64,000 bases of DNA, taken from contig NZ_JASZYT010000006.1 in the NCBI RefSeq assembly GCF_030316765.1, positions 401,203-465,202 on the forward strand, written 5' to 3'. Position numbers and translations under genes: made by a program. The stretch comes from Variovorax saccharolyticus (lineage in GTDB: Bacteria; Pseudomonadota; Gammaproteobacteria; Burkholderiales; Burkholderiaceae_C). Each line of letters opens with the position of its first letter. Position 1 is the first letter of the stretch. The notes under the pieces were generated by a model. It was given only the letters and a program-made list of their open reading frames with translations, was not told the DNA's origin and ran no database searches. Positions 8,633-17,683 of the stretch are shown one piece after another.

Positions 8633-8793
8633 GACTCGAGGAGCGCGGCGGAACGCCCGCCGCTCCGGTTTGTAACCCAGCGACCATTGTGTCGCCTTCC
8701 GGCGCGACGTGCACTGCGACGGCCAGGCTGCCGCACTGTCGGACGGAATGCCGCGATGGCATCATCGATGCCCCACGACCCGGAGACAAGCAC

Positions 8794-9870
8794 ATGAAGA
8801 CGATCAAGGGCCCGGCCATTTTCCTGGCCCAGTTCACGGCCGACACCGCGCCCTTCAATTCGCTCGACGCGATTGCGGGCTGGGCCGCGGGCCTGGGCTA
8901 CAAGGGCGTGCAGTTACCGAGCTGGGACTCTCGCATCTTCGACCTCAAGAAGGCGGCGGAGAGCAAGACCTACTGCGACGAGGTCAAGGGCACGCTGGCG
9001 GCGCACGGCCTCGAGATCACGGAGCTGTCGACCCACCTCCAGGGCCAGCTGGTGGCGGTGCATCCGGCCTATGACGCCGGCTTCGACGGCTTCGCGGCGC
9101 CCGAGGTGCGCAACGACCCGGTCAAGCGCCAGCAATGGGCCGTGCAGCAGCTGCACGACGCGGCGCAGGCCTCGGCCCATCTGGGGCTGACGGCGCACGC
9201 GACCTTCTCGGGCGCGCTGGCCTGGCCCTACCTCTATTCCTGGCCGCCGCGTCCGGCCGGGCTGATCGAGGAAGCCTTCGACGAACTGGCGCGGCGCTGG
9301 AAGCCGATCCTCGACCGCTTCGACGAAGCCGGCGTCGACGTCTGCTACGAGATCCATCCGGGCGAGGACCTGCACGACGGCGTGAGCTACGAGATGTTCC
9401 TGGAGCGAGTCGGCAACCATCCGCGCGCCTGCCTGCTGTACGACCCGAGCCACTTCGTGCTGCAGCAGCTCGACTACCTGGCCTACATCGACCACTACCA
9501 CGAGCGCATCAAGATCTTCCACGTCAAGGACGCCGAGTTCAATCCGACCGGCAAGCAGGGCGTGTACGGCGGCTTCCAGTCGTGGATCGATCGCGCCGGG
9601 CGCTTCCGCTCGCTGGGCGACGGCCAGGTCGACTTCGGGGCCATCTTCTCGAAGATGGCGGCCTACGACTTCCCGGGCTGGGCGGTGCTCGAATGGGAGT
9701 GCTGCATCAAGCACCCGGAGGACGGGGCGCGCGAAGGTGCGGAGTTCATCAAGAGACACATCATCCGGGTGGCGGAGCGGGCGTTTGATGACTTCGCTGC
9801 GGGGGGGGTGGACGGGGCTGCGAATCGGGCGATGTTGGGGATCGGGTCGGGGTCGGGGTCGGGGATCTAG
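8794..9870 (+). CDS. sugar phosphate isomerase/epimerase-like TIM-barrel protein
   Basis: A 358-residue protein of the xylose-isomerase-like TIM-barrel family (AP endonuclease 2 fold). Typical metal-site motifs are visible: CYEIHPGED, LLYDPSHF and KIFHVKDAEF, plus a late LEWECC strand. Members act as keto-sugar or inositol isomerases and dehydratases, so the precise reaction is not assignable. The ATG at 8794 begins the first barrel strand; the longer in-frame start upstream (8689) lacks family similarity. The 3' end runs into a hexamer repeat that adds a GSGSGSG tail, which is not part of the fold. A palindromic element follows directly. Confidence 0.85.
   Translation: MKTIKGPAIFLAQFTADTAPFNSLDAIAGWAAGLGYKGVQLPSWDSRIFDLKKAAESKTYCDEVKGTLAAHGLEITELSTHLQGQLVAVHPAYDAGFDGFAAPEVRNDPVKRQQWAVQQLHDAAQASAHLGLTAHATFSGALAWPYLYSWPPRPAGLIEEAFDELARRWKPILDRFDEAGVDVCYEIHPGEDLHDGVSYEMFLERVGNHPRACLLYDPSHFVLQQLDYLAYIDHYHERIKIFHVKDAEFNPTGKQGVYGGFQSWIDRAGRFRSLGDGQVDFGAIFSKMAAYDFPGWAVLEWECCIKHPEDGAREGAEFIKRHIIRVAERAFDDFAAGGVDGAANRAMLGIGSGSGSGI
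9844..9864 (+). repeat. hexanucleotide repeat at gene 3' end
   Basis: About three and a half copies of a GGGTCG hexamer encode alternating Gly and Ser just before the stop codon of the isomerase-like gene. A run of eight or more G lies nearby (around 9800). Such tracts are prone to replication slippage; in-frame changes here would only alter the tail length. Confidence 0.7.
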
Positions 9871-9876
9871 ACGGTT

Positions 9877-9925
9877 GGGGACAGACCAAAAACCGCTGCG
9901 CGGTTTGTTGGTCTGTCCCGCAAGG
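9877..9925. repeat. palindromic intergenic element, copy 1 (possible bidirectional terminator)
   Basis: An almost perfect long inverted repeat: an outer stem GGGACAGACCAA / TTGGTCTGTCCC and an inner stem AAACCGC / GCGGTTT around a TGC loop. A second, slightly decayed copy lies at 46626-46673. Both copies sit in short gaps between converging genes, here 6 bases after the isomerase-like stop and 3 bases before the HtrA-like stop. The position suggests termination or mRNA 3' protection in both directions; this is inferred. Confidence 0.75.
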
Positions 9926-9928
9926 GAT

Positions 9929-11017
9929 TCAGATGCCCTCCGGCTTGCGCAACCTCTGCATCCGGTCGATCGCATGCACCTTGACCCTGCGCACCTCCAG
10001 GCCCTGCCGCACCGTGAGCTCGACCTCGGCGTCGGCCGCCGGGCGCTGCCAGAGCTGCTTGTAGAAGGCTTCCAGGGTGTTGACCTCGACGCCGTCGATC
10101 GCCAGCACGACGTCGCCGGGCTGCAGGCCGGCCTCGAGCGCCGGCCCGGAGCGGTCGACGCGCACGATCTGCACATGGCCGTCGCGCACCAGCGACGAAA
10201 GCCCGAGCCAGGGCCGCACGCTGGCGCGGGTGCGGCCGGTGGACTGCATCTCGGCCAGCACCGGGCGCAGCAGCTCGACCGGCACGAACATGTTGCCTGG
10301 CAACACACGGTCCGGGCCGGCCGCCTCGCGCACGAGCAGGCTGCCGATGCCTAGCAGTTCGCCATCGCGGTTGAACAAGGAGGCGCCGCTGTGGTTGGCG
10401 ATCGGCGGACTCGTGAAGAGGGCGACATCGATGTGGTACTCCCAGTTGCCCGAGAACGGCCGGGTCGCCACCAGGCGCGTGAAGGCAACCTCGGCGCCGC
10501 CGCTGCCGCCGACCGCCGCCAGCAGCGGTTCGCCCGGCTGCAGCTCGGCGACACCCGCCAGCGGCACCGGCTCGATCCCGCGCAGCGGCACCAGCGGGCG
10601 GACCAGGGCGAAGCCGGTCGCCAGGTCGTAGGCCACCTGCCGCGCCGGCAGCCGCCGGTCGTCCTGGGTCAGGACCTCGATGGTCTCGGCCTCCAGCAGC
10701 AGGTAGCCGATCGTGAGGATCAATCCGTCGGCGCCGATCACCACGCCCGAACCGCTGCGCTGACGCCCGAGGTTCTCGGCCGAGATGGCGCCCTCGGTGG
10801 CCGTTACCTGCAGCGCGACGACCGCGTCGCCGGCGCGCTGGAGCGCCTGCACCCGGGCGTCGGCGCGGGTGGCATCGACGGACGTGGCGACGCTGGCCGG
10901 GCGTGCCGCCTGGGCCGCGGGCAGCACCGCCAGCACGGCGAGCAGGAGGCCCGCACAGCCATCGCGCAAGCGCCGGACGAGTCGCGTCGACCGCTGGGCG
11001 AAGCTTGGGTTGTGCAT
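9929..11017 (-). CDS. HtrA-like PDZ protein with degenerate catalytic triad
   Basis: A 362-residue exported protein. The signal peptide (hydrophobic core about 21-35) probably ends at AQA-A near residue 38. A trypsin-like fold of the DegP/HtrA type spans about 60-230 and a PDZ domain about 268-350 (GPALEAGLQPGDVVLAI). In HtrA alignments the catalytic His of NNHVV falls on Tyr105 (TIGYLLL) and the Asp of TDLAL on Gly135 (ATGFALV), while Ser210 (HSGAS) remains. It is therefore probably not a protease but a periplasmic binding or scaffold protein. The start at 11017 was chosen because AAGGAG lies about 6 bases upstream; longer starts lack this. Confidence 0.82.
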   Translation of the reverse strand: MHNPSFAQRSTRLVRRLRDGCAGLLLAVLAVLPAAQAARPASVATSVDATRADARVQALQRAGDAVVALQVTATEGAISAENLGRQRSGSGVVIGADGLILTIGYLLLEAETIEVLTQDDRRLPARQVAYDLATGFALVRPLVPLRGIEPVPLAGVAELQPGEPLLAAVGGSGGAEVAFTRLVATRPFSGNWEYHIDVALFTSPPIANHSGASLFNRDGELLGIGSLLVREAAGPDRVLPGNMFVPVELLRPVLAEMQSTGRTRASVRPWLGLSSLVRDGHVQIVRVDRSGPALEAGLQPGDVVLAIDGVEVNTLEAFYKQLWQRPAADAEVELTVRQGLEVRRVKVHAIDRMQRLRKPEGI

Positions 11018-11114
11018 GGCAGCGCTCCTTGGAACGATGGCCCCCATGGTGCGCCGCTCGCGCAGGGCCCGCAAGGTCACAAAACTGAAATAGCAACTGT
11101 CATGCCAGATCGGA

Positions 11115-11120
11115 TATAAT
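11115..11120 (+). promoter_or_regulatory. candidate -10 box for the IF-1/dbpA cluster
   Basis: A perfect TATAAT hexamer in otherwise GC-rich sequence, about 270 bases upstream of the first gene of the cluster. No convincing TTGACA is seen at 17 bases upstream, so the promoter may depend on the strong -10 box alone. Transcription from here would give a long leader. Confidence 0.5.
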
Positions 11121-11389
11121 CCGGGGTTCGTTTCGATTTAACGACGAAGCACTTTCGTCATCTGCCGGCTCCGGCCTGGAATCTCCAGGCCCATCATTTG
11201 AAGCCGGCACCCACAGTGTGTTGGAGCGCCAGACCGGGCGCCCAAGATTTGCCACCACTGCCTTCGTACTTTGTTGAAGCGAACAGCGCACTGTCCGCTC
11301 CGGTGGGCGCCATTTCCGGCCGGCCTGCGCTCGTTTTATTCAAATTCAATTTCAGCATTCCGCGGCGTCGCGGGGTGCCAAGGCTTTCG
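11121..11389 (+). promoter_or_regulatory. long structured 5' leader before the translation cluster
   Basis: About 270 bases without a gene between the candidate promoter and the 82-residue protein. Inverted repeats are visible: GACGAA/TTCGTC at 11143-11159, a nested pair with an outer GCCGGCT/AGCCGGC arm (11164-11170 and 11202-11208), and an inner CCTGGA/TCCAGG stem with a 3-base loop (11175-11189). The second half is AT-richer (around 11330-11355). A long folded leader ahead of an initiation factor and an RNA helicase suggests cold-shock or translational control, which is inference. It matches no riboswitch class I know. Confidence 0.45.
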
Positions 11390-11638
11390 ATGGACATCAT
11401 TCAACACAGCATCGCAGTGGGCAAGTACCTTGTCTCGCCGCTCATCAAGGACCTGGACGACGGCCGCTTCGCGGCATCGGTCTCGATCCGCTCCGGCCGC
11501 GGAAGCGGCACGCACGACCGCGTGATGCGTTTCACGCCCCGTTTTGCCAGCCATGCCGCGGCGGTCCGCTACGCGGTCGACCAGGGCCTGGGCTGGATTC
11601 GCGAACGCAGCGCAACGCCCGCGTCTTGCGCCGCTTGA
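11390..11638 (+). CDS. small conserved-looking protein, first gene of IF-1/dbpA cluster
   Basis: An 82-residue soluble protein with no signal peptide or membrane segment. The middle is polar and basic (SIRSGRGSGTHDRVMRF) and is followed by an amphipathic helix (AAAVRYAVDQGLGWI). The ATG at 11390 was chosen over the in-frame start at 11198, which would translate the structured leader. I do not recognise a domain. It lies 54 bases upstream of the IF-1 gene and reads the same way, so a role linked to RNA or translation is possible but only by context. Confidence 0.6.
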   Translation: MDIIQHSIAVGKYLVSPLIKDLDDGRFAASVSIRSGRGSGTHDRVMRFTPRFASHAAAVRYAVDQGLGWIRERSATPASCAA

Positions 11639-11692
11639 TTCCGCATACCGATTTCCTATCCAATTACGACAATCCCATTCAAAAGGTAATTC

Positions 11693-11959
11693 ATGCCCAA
11701 GGAAGAACTGATCGAAATGAACGGCGCAGTGACCGAAGTGCTGCCTGACTCCCGCTACCGCGTCACCCTCGACAACGGCCACCAGCTGATCGCCTACAGC
11801 GGCGGCAAGATGCGCAAGCACCACATCCGCATCCTGGCTGGCGACAAGGTGTCGCTCGAGCTGTCGCCCTACGACCTGACCAAGGGCCGCATCACGTTCC
11901 GGCACCTGGAACGTCGCGGTCCCCCGCCGGTCGGCGGCAACAACTCGCAGCGTCGCTGA
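11693..11959 (+). CDS. infA: translation initiation factor IF-1 (probable second copy)
   Basis: An 88-residue S1/OB-fold protein that binds the ribosomal A site with IF-2 and IF-3. The start MPKEELIEMNGAV and the motif RHHIRIL-like segment (KMRKHHIRIL) and SPYDLTKGRITFR are typical of IF-1. It is longer than the 72-residue E. coli protein by a polar tail ending in NNSQRR. Many betaproteobacteria carry one infA in the ribosomal-protein operon and another elsewhere; no ribosomal genes are nearby, so this is probably the extra copy. The gap to dbpA is 8 bases, which points to co-transcription. Confidence 0.92.
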   Translation: MPKEELIEMNGAVTEVLPDSRYRVTLDNGHQLIAYSGGKMRKHHIRILAGDKVSLELSPYDLTKGRITFRHLERRGPPPVGGNNSQRR

Positions 11960-11967
11960 CCTTTGCC

Positions 11968-13365
<1,398 letters not shown>

Positions 13366-13401
13366 TTACGTCCTTCGTTTTTCCAATCCACTGAGCTTTC
13401 C

Positions 13402-13572
13402 ATGCCCAAGAAAATCCGCACCGAGGCAGACCGCATTGCCACCCCCAAGCCCGTTCCGCAACCCGGCTACAACGTCCCCAAGTCGGGCGGCGGCCAAAAG
13501 GTGAGCCTGGAGCGCGGCACCGCGACCCGCAGCAAGAAGAACCCCGGCAAGCGGGCCAAGAAGGGCGGCTGA
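13402..13572 (+). CDS. small basic protein
   Basis: A 56-residue protein rich in Lys, Arg, Gly and Pro, starting MPKKIRTEADRIA and ending in a Lys/Gly cluster (KRAKKGG). It has no hydrophobic segment and is probably disordered and nucleic-acid binding. It follows dbpA by 36 bases and is followed by a clear terminator, so it probably ends the transcript. I recognise no family. The in-frame start with codon preference like its neighbours and its position support a real gene. Confidence 0.6.
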   Translation: MPKKIRTEADRIATPKPVPQPGYNVPKSGGGQKVSLERGTATRSKKNPGKRAKKGG

Positions 13573-13617
13573 TCGCCCGCCGAGTCGTCTGCGCCCCACG
13601 GGCGCATTCACTCCCGA

Positions 13618-13640
13618 AACGCGCCTCCGGGCGCGTTTTT
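13618..13640 (+). terminator. rho-independent terminator
   Basis: The stem AACGCGCC / GGCGCGTT with a 4-base loop is followed by a T run. It closes the transcript from the IF-1/dbpA cluster and lies just before the next gene. Confidence 0.85.
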
Positions 13641-13662
13641 CATTGGATCCATCGCCAGCACC

Positions 13663-13986
13663 ATGTCCGACGACTACCAGATCGACATCCCGCCCTCGTT
13701 CTTCGCGGTCTACACCGACGCGCGGCAGCGCCTCAGCGAGCCGATCGCGACCGTGCGCGCCCGCTACGAGGTCTGCGAGGACCTGGCCAGCCACCTGGTG
13801 CAGCACGCGCAGGTCCTGCACCACGTCGAGGTGCCATCGGAGGACGAGATCCTGCGCCGCATCCACGCCGGCCTTCAGTCGCCCGATGCGGGCGTTTCGC
13901 CGGCCGAGGCGCAATGGATCGTGCGCCGGCTGGCCGAGCTGCTGGGCTGGCAGTGCCCGCCGCTCGACGGGCCGGCGGCCGAATAG
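13663..13986 (+). CDS. conserved-looking hypothetical protein, 107 residues
   Basis: An acidic, mainly helical soluble protein that begins MSDDYQIDIPPSFFAVYTD. It has no membrane segment and no motif I can name. It has its own position after a terminator and ends 6 bases from the convergent TetR gene. Similar short proteins occur in Comamonadaceae, some loosely labelled as chaperone-like, but I would not assign that role. Codon use matches the neighbours, so the gene is probably real. Confidence 0.6.
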   Translation: MSDDYQIDIPPSFFAVYTDARQRLSEPIATVRARYEVCEDLASHLVQHAQVLHHVEVPSEDEILRRIHAGLQSPDAGVSPAEAQWIVRRLAELLGWQCPPLDGPAAE

Positions 13987-13992
13987 CCGGGC

Positions 13993-14754
13993 TCAGGCGC
14001 CGCTGCGCCGGGTGCGGGCAGGGGCCTTGCCGGCGACCGGCGCGGCGGCGCTCATGGCCGGAAAGGGCGGCAGCGGGCGGTGCGCCATCTCCTTGGCCTC
14101 GGCCCAGCCCATGCCCAGGCCCCGCAGCACGCAGGCCGCGACGTCGCGGCCGTGATGCGCGGGCGCTGCGCCATGGGCCACCGTGCGCATCGCCTGCGTC
14201 ACGCTGCCGTTGATCAGGTCCATCGCCGCGGCCTCGCCGGGGATGCGGAAGGCCTTCTGCCTGACGCCCAGGCGCAAGTCGGCCAGCGCGTAGTGGCGGA
14301 TCTCGAGCAGCAGCTCGGGCGCGGCCACCGACACCTCCATCATCATCAGCGCCCATTGCGGGCTGGCCTCGGCCAGCCAGATGTAGCGCCGCACGCCGAT
14401 GGCCATGCGCTGGGCGCCTTCCGCGACACCCTGCTGGCTGTCCGTGATCCGGCGGCACAGCGTGTCGGCCAGCAGCAGCGCGACCGCGCCGGCGACTTCT
14501 TCCTTGGTCTTGAAATGGTTGTAGACCGTGGCGGTGGTCATGGCCGCGACCGAGGCGATCTCCTGCATCGTCGCCTCGGCGTAGCCGCGGGCGCTGAAGA
14601 CCCTGATCGCAGCCTGCACCAGCTGCACCCGCGTGCGCTCGCGCTTGAGCAGCCCGGGCCGGGGCGGCCGCCACACACTTTCGGCCAGGTCCTCTGGCAA
14701 AGGTGATATGGACGGCAGGCCGAAACTTACGCCATCATCCATTTTTATACGCAT
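13993..14754 (-). CDS. TetR-family transcriptional regulator
   Basis: A 253-residue repressor-type regulator. The N-terminal helix-turn-helix (about residues 40-85) contains the TetR signature AAIRVFSARGYAEATMQEIA and TATVYNHFKTKEE. The larger C-terminal half would bind a small ligand. The start at 14754 has a weak purine-rich site; starts at 14742 and 14799 are also possible, the last overlapping the divergent gene. It is divergent from the VOC dioxygenase/cytochrome c pair, which it probably controls through the repeat in the gap. Confidence 0.85.
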   Translation of the reverse strand: MRIKMDDGVSFGLPSISPLPEDLAESVWRPPRPGLLKRERTRVQLVQAAIRVFSARGYAEATMQEIASVAAMTTATVYNHFKTKEEVAGAVALLLADTLCRRITDSQQGVAEGAQRMAIGVRRYIWLAEASPQWALMMMEVSVAAPELLLEIRHYALADLRLGVRQKAFRIPGEAAAMDLINGSVTQAMRTVAHGAAPAHHGRDVAACVLRGLGMGWAEAKEMAHRPLPPFPAMSAAAPVAGKAPARTRRSGA

Positions 14755-14765
14755 CCACCATTTTT
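14739..14765. promoter_or_regulatory. candidate TetR operator (direct repeat)
   Basis: Two identical CCATTTTT octamers lie at 14739-14746 and 14758-14765, 19 bases apart, in the divergent gap between the TetR gene and the dioxygenase gene. The tract is AT-rich against the GC-rich background. Direct rather than inverted symmetry is unusual for TetR, so this is tentative. Confidence 0.35.
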
Positions 14766-14797
14766 GATTCGATCGTCCATCTGAGAGAGAGTTTGCC

Positions 14798-15754
14798 ATG
14801 CCGCCTGATCTCCGCCTCGGCTATCTGGTTTTCGAAGTCCGCCGCCCGTCGCACTGGACCGCGTTCTGCGCCCGGATGCTGGGACTTCCCGCACCGTCGT
14901 CCAACACCGATGGCAGCCTCGGCTGGCAGCTCGACGATGCCTGCCAGCGCCTGATCGCGCAGGAAGGGCCGGCCGACGACCTGGCGGCGATCGGCCTCGA
15001 ATGCGCGAGCGACGAGGTGATGGACCGGATGGTCCGCCGCCTGCAGCAGGCCGGCCGGCGCGTGACGGCCGGCGACGCGGCGCTCTGCGGCGCTCGCCGC
15101 GTGCGGCGCCTGCATCGCTGCGCCGACCCCTGCGGCAATGCGATCGAGCTGTTCACGGGTGCGGCAGCGGCGGCCGCGCCCTTCGCCTCCGCGGCGTTCC
15201 CGCAGGGCTTTCGCACCGGCGATCTCGGCTTGGGCCATGCGGTGCTGGTCGCGCACGACCTGGAGGCGATGGAGGCCTTCTACGTCGGCCTGCTGGGCTT
15301 CGGCGTGACCGAGCGGCTGGCCACGCGCGTCGGTCCGATCGACATCCGCGGCACCTTTCTGCATTGCAACCAGCGCCACCATTCGCTGGCCCTGTTCGAC
15401 ATGCCGCTGGCCAAGCGCATCCACCACTTCATGCTGCAGGCCGAACGGCTCAGCGACATCGGCGTGGCCTTCGAGCGCGCCCGGCGCCACAAGGTGCCGC
15501 TGAGCCTGGAACTCGGCCAGCACCCCGATCCGGACGGCACCTTCTCGTTCTACGGCGTCACGCCCTCGGGCTTCGACTTCGAGATCGGTGCCGGCACGCA
15601 GACCATCGAGCCCGCGGGCTGGGAGACGCATCACACCGATGTGACCAGCGCCTGGGGCCACAAGCCGAAGCTGCGCCTGCAGCTCAAGATGGCGGCCGGG
15701 CTGATCGCCCGCAAGATGGGCGCCGCGTCGCAGCCCGCCAAGGAGCTGTCATGA
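14798..15754 (+). CDS. VOC-family extradiol dioxygenase
   Basis: A 318-residue type I extradiol dioxygenase of the two-domain vicinal-oxygen-chelate fold. The Fe(II) triad is visible in the C-terminal domain: His147 (GLGHAVL), His210 (RIHHFML) and Glu262 (FDFEIG), spaced as in BphC. It would cleave a catechol-like ring next to the hydroxyls; the substrate is unknown. The N-terminal domain has kept the fold but not the ligands. Its stop overlaps the ATG of the cytochrome gene (ATGA), so they are coupled. It is divergent from a TetR regulator. Confidence 0.87.
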   Translation: MPPDLRLGYLVFEVRRPSHWTAFCARMLGLPAPSSNTDGSLGWQLDDACQRLIAQEGPADDLAAIGLECASDEVMDRMVRRLQQAGRRVTAGDAALCGARRVRRLHRCADPCGNAIELFTGAAAAAAPFASAAFPQGFRTGDLGLGHAVLVAHDLEAMEAFYVGLLGFGVTERLATRVGPIDIRGTFLHCNQRHHSLALFDMPLAKRIHHFMLQAERLSDIGVAFERARRHKVPLSLELGQHPDPDGTFSFYGVTPSGFDFEIGAGTQTIEPAGWETHHTDVTSAWGHKPKLRLQLKMAAGLIARKMGAASQPAKELS

Positions 15755-16659
15755 GCGGCACCGGCAAGCGCTGGCTCAAGCGCATCGGGCTGGCGCTGGC
15801 GCTGCTGGTCGCGCTGGCGGCGGCGGCGCTGTTCGCCGGCGACCAGCTGGCGCGCCACAAGATGCAGCGCAAGGTCGACGTCAAGGTCGGCGGCGTGGCC
15901 TTTCGCGACGACCCGGCGGCGATCGAGCGCGGGCGCTATCTGTTCGCCTCGCGCGGCTGCGTCGACTGCCACGGCGCCCACGGCGGCGGTGCGATGTTCC
16001 TCGACGACGGCAAGGGCATGCGCATCGCCGGGCCGAACATCAGCCCCGGACCCGGCAGCGTCGTGGCCGGCTACACGGCGGCCGACTGGGAGCGTGCGAT
16101 CCGCCATGGCGTCAATCCGGCGGGCCGGGCGCTGATGGTGATGCCAAGCGAGGACTACAACCGGCTGACCGACGACGACCTGGCCGCCCTGGTCGCCCAC
16201 CTGCGCCACATGCCGCCCGCCAAGGGCGGCGGCCCGGTGGTCGAGCTGCCGCTGCCGGTGCGCGCCTTCTATGGCTTCGGACTCATGCAGGACGCCGCCG
16301 CCAAGATCGACCATGCGCGCCCGCCCGAGCAGCCGGTGGCCGAGGGCGTGACGCTGAAGCACGGCGCCTATGTCGCGAACATGTGCCTGGGCTGCCATGG
16401 CGCCAAGCTCAACGGCGGCAAGATCCCCGGCGGTCCGCCCGATTGGCCGTCGGCGGCCAACCTGACGCCCGGCGAAGGCACGGGCATGGCGCGCTATGCC
16501 GACGCCGAGGCTTTTCTGAAGCTGTTCAAGAGCGGCACGCGGCCGGACGGCACGCCGGTGCAGGTGATGCCCTTCGGATCGCTGCGCGAGATGAGCGACA
16601 CCGACGTGCGGGCGCTGCACCTGTATCTCAAGAGCCTGCCGCCGATGCCGCACGGCTAG
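15751..16659 (+). CDS. membrane-anchored dihaem cytochrome c
   Basis: A 302-residue protein with an N-terminal membrane anchor (about 11-30) and two class I cytochrome c domains. The haem sites are CVDCH at 70-74 and CLGCH at 212-216. It is periplasmic and probably passes electrons from a dehydrogenase to the respiratory chain, as subunit-type cytochromes of alcohol and aldehyde dehydrogenases do. No dehydrogenase is adjacent; its coupling to an extradiol dioxygenase is unexpected, because dioxygenases need no such electron carrier. Confidence 0.88.
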   Translation: MSGTGKRWLKRIGLALALLVALAAAALFAGDQLARHKMQRKVDVKVGGVAFRDDPAAIERGRYLFASRGCVDCHGAHGGGAMFLDDGKGMRIAGPNISPGPGSVVAGYTAADWERAIRHGVNPAGRALMVMPSEDYNRLTDDDLAALVAHLRHMPPAKGGGPVVELPLPVRAFYGFGLMQDAAAKIDHARPPEQPVAEGVTLKHGAYVANMCLGCHGAKLNGGKIPGGPPDWPSAANLTPGEGTGMARYADAEAFLKLFKSGTRPDGTPVQVMPFGSLREMSDTDVRALHLYLKSLPPMPHG

Positions 16660-16672
16660 CGGCCAAGCGGAC

Positions 16673-17644
16673 TCAGTCGACCTTGGCGCCCGAGGCCTTC
16701 ACCACCGCGCCCATCGCGTCCCAGTCGGCCCGCAGCAGCTTCTGGAATTCTTCCGCGCTCTGGCTGCGCGGCTCGACGCCCAGGCGCTTGAAGCGCTCCT
16801 GGATCGCCGGATCGGCCAGCACCTTGTTGGTCGCCGCGTTGAGGCGGTCAACCTCGGCCTTGGGCGTGCCGGCCGGCGCCAGCAGGCCGATCCACGAATC
16901 GAAGGCGTAGCCGGGCAGGCCGCTCTCGGCCACCGTCGGCAGCGCGGGCAGGAAGGGGCTGCGCGTCTGGCCGGTGGAGGCCAGCAGCTTCATGCGGGCG
17001 TCGTTCTGGAAGCCGATCACGCCGATGCTCGACGAGATCACGGCCTGCACGCGGCCGGCCAGCACCTCGTTGACCGCCTCGCCGGTCGACTTGGTCGGGA
17101 TGTGCGTCATCTGCAGGCCGGCCTTGGCGAGGAAGGAGGCCATCGCGAGGTGCGTGGCGCTGCCGTTGCCCGCCGAGGCGTAGTTGTATTTGCCGGGGTT
17201 GGCCTTCACCAGCTTGATGAAGTCGGCCGTGTTCGCGACATCGAGGTCGGCGGCCACCGCGAGCACATAGCCCGCGTTGCCCAGGTTCGCGACACCGACG
17301 AAATCCTTCTGCGGATCGTAGGGCAGCTTGCTGTAGAGAAAGCCCGCGATGTGATGGCTGGCGGCCGCCAGCACCAGCGTGTTGCCGTCCGGCGGTGCCT
17401 TGGCGACGATCGCCGCGCCGACCGTGCCGCCCGCGCCGGCCCGGTTCTCGACGATCGCCGAGGCGTTGAGCGCGACGCCGAGTTCGTTGTTGAAGGCGCG
17501 CGCCACGGTGTCCTGCACGGCGCCGGTGCCGAAGGGCACGACGATGCGGATCACGCGCTGCTGCGCCCGCACCGGCAGCGCGGCGGCCAAGGCGAGGCCG
17601 GCGGCAGCGGCGGTCACGGAACGGCGGGTCAGGGGAGTCGACAT
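16673..17644 (-). CDS. Bug/TctC-family periplasmic solute-binding receptor
   Basis: A 323-residue exported binding protein. A Tat-like signal (RRSVTAAAAGLALAAALP) ends near AQQ at residue 28. The mature part opens with the family start IRIVVPFGTG and has KLPYDP and PTVAESGLPGY further on. Bug proteins bind carboxylates or amides and usually work with TctAB membrane subunits or a two-component sensor; no TctAB is present in the window. It lies 39 bases downstream of the M20 hydrolase gene on the same strand, so its ligand may be that enzyme's substrate. Confidence 0.9.
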   Translation of the reverse strand: MSTPLTRRSVTAAAAGLALAAALPVRAQQRVIRIVVPFGTGAVQDTVARAFNNELGVALNASAIVENRAGAGGTVGAAIVAKAPPDGNTLVLAAASHHIAGFLYSKLPYDPQKDFVGVANLGNAGYVLAVAADLDVANTADFIKLVKANPGKYNYASAGNGSATHLAMASFLAKAGLQMTHIPTKSTGEAVNEVLAGRVQAVISSSIGVIGFQNDARMKLLASTGQTRSPFLPALPTVAESGLPGYAFDSWIGLLAPAGTPKAEVDRLNAATNKVLADPAIQERFKRLGVEPRSQSAEEFQKLLRADWDAMGAVVKASGAKVD

Positions 17645-17683
17645 GGGTGGGCTTCTTCTGGGGTGGATGAAAAGGGAGCGCGC

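Noticed and set aside
14739..14799. Start of the TetR gene at 14799
   Set aside because: That start would overlap the divergent dioxygenase gene start by two bases and run across the candidate operator; starts at 14754 or 14742 fit better.
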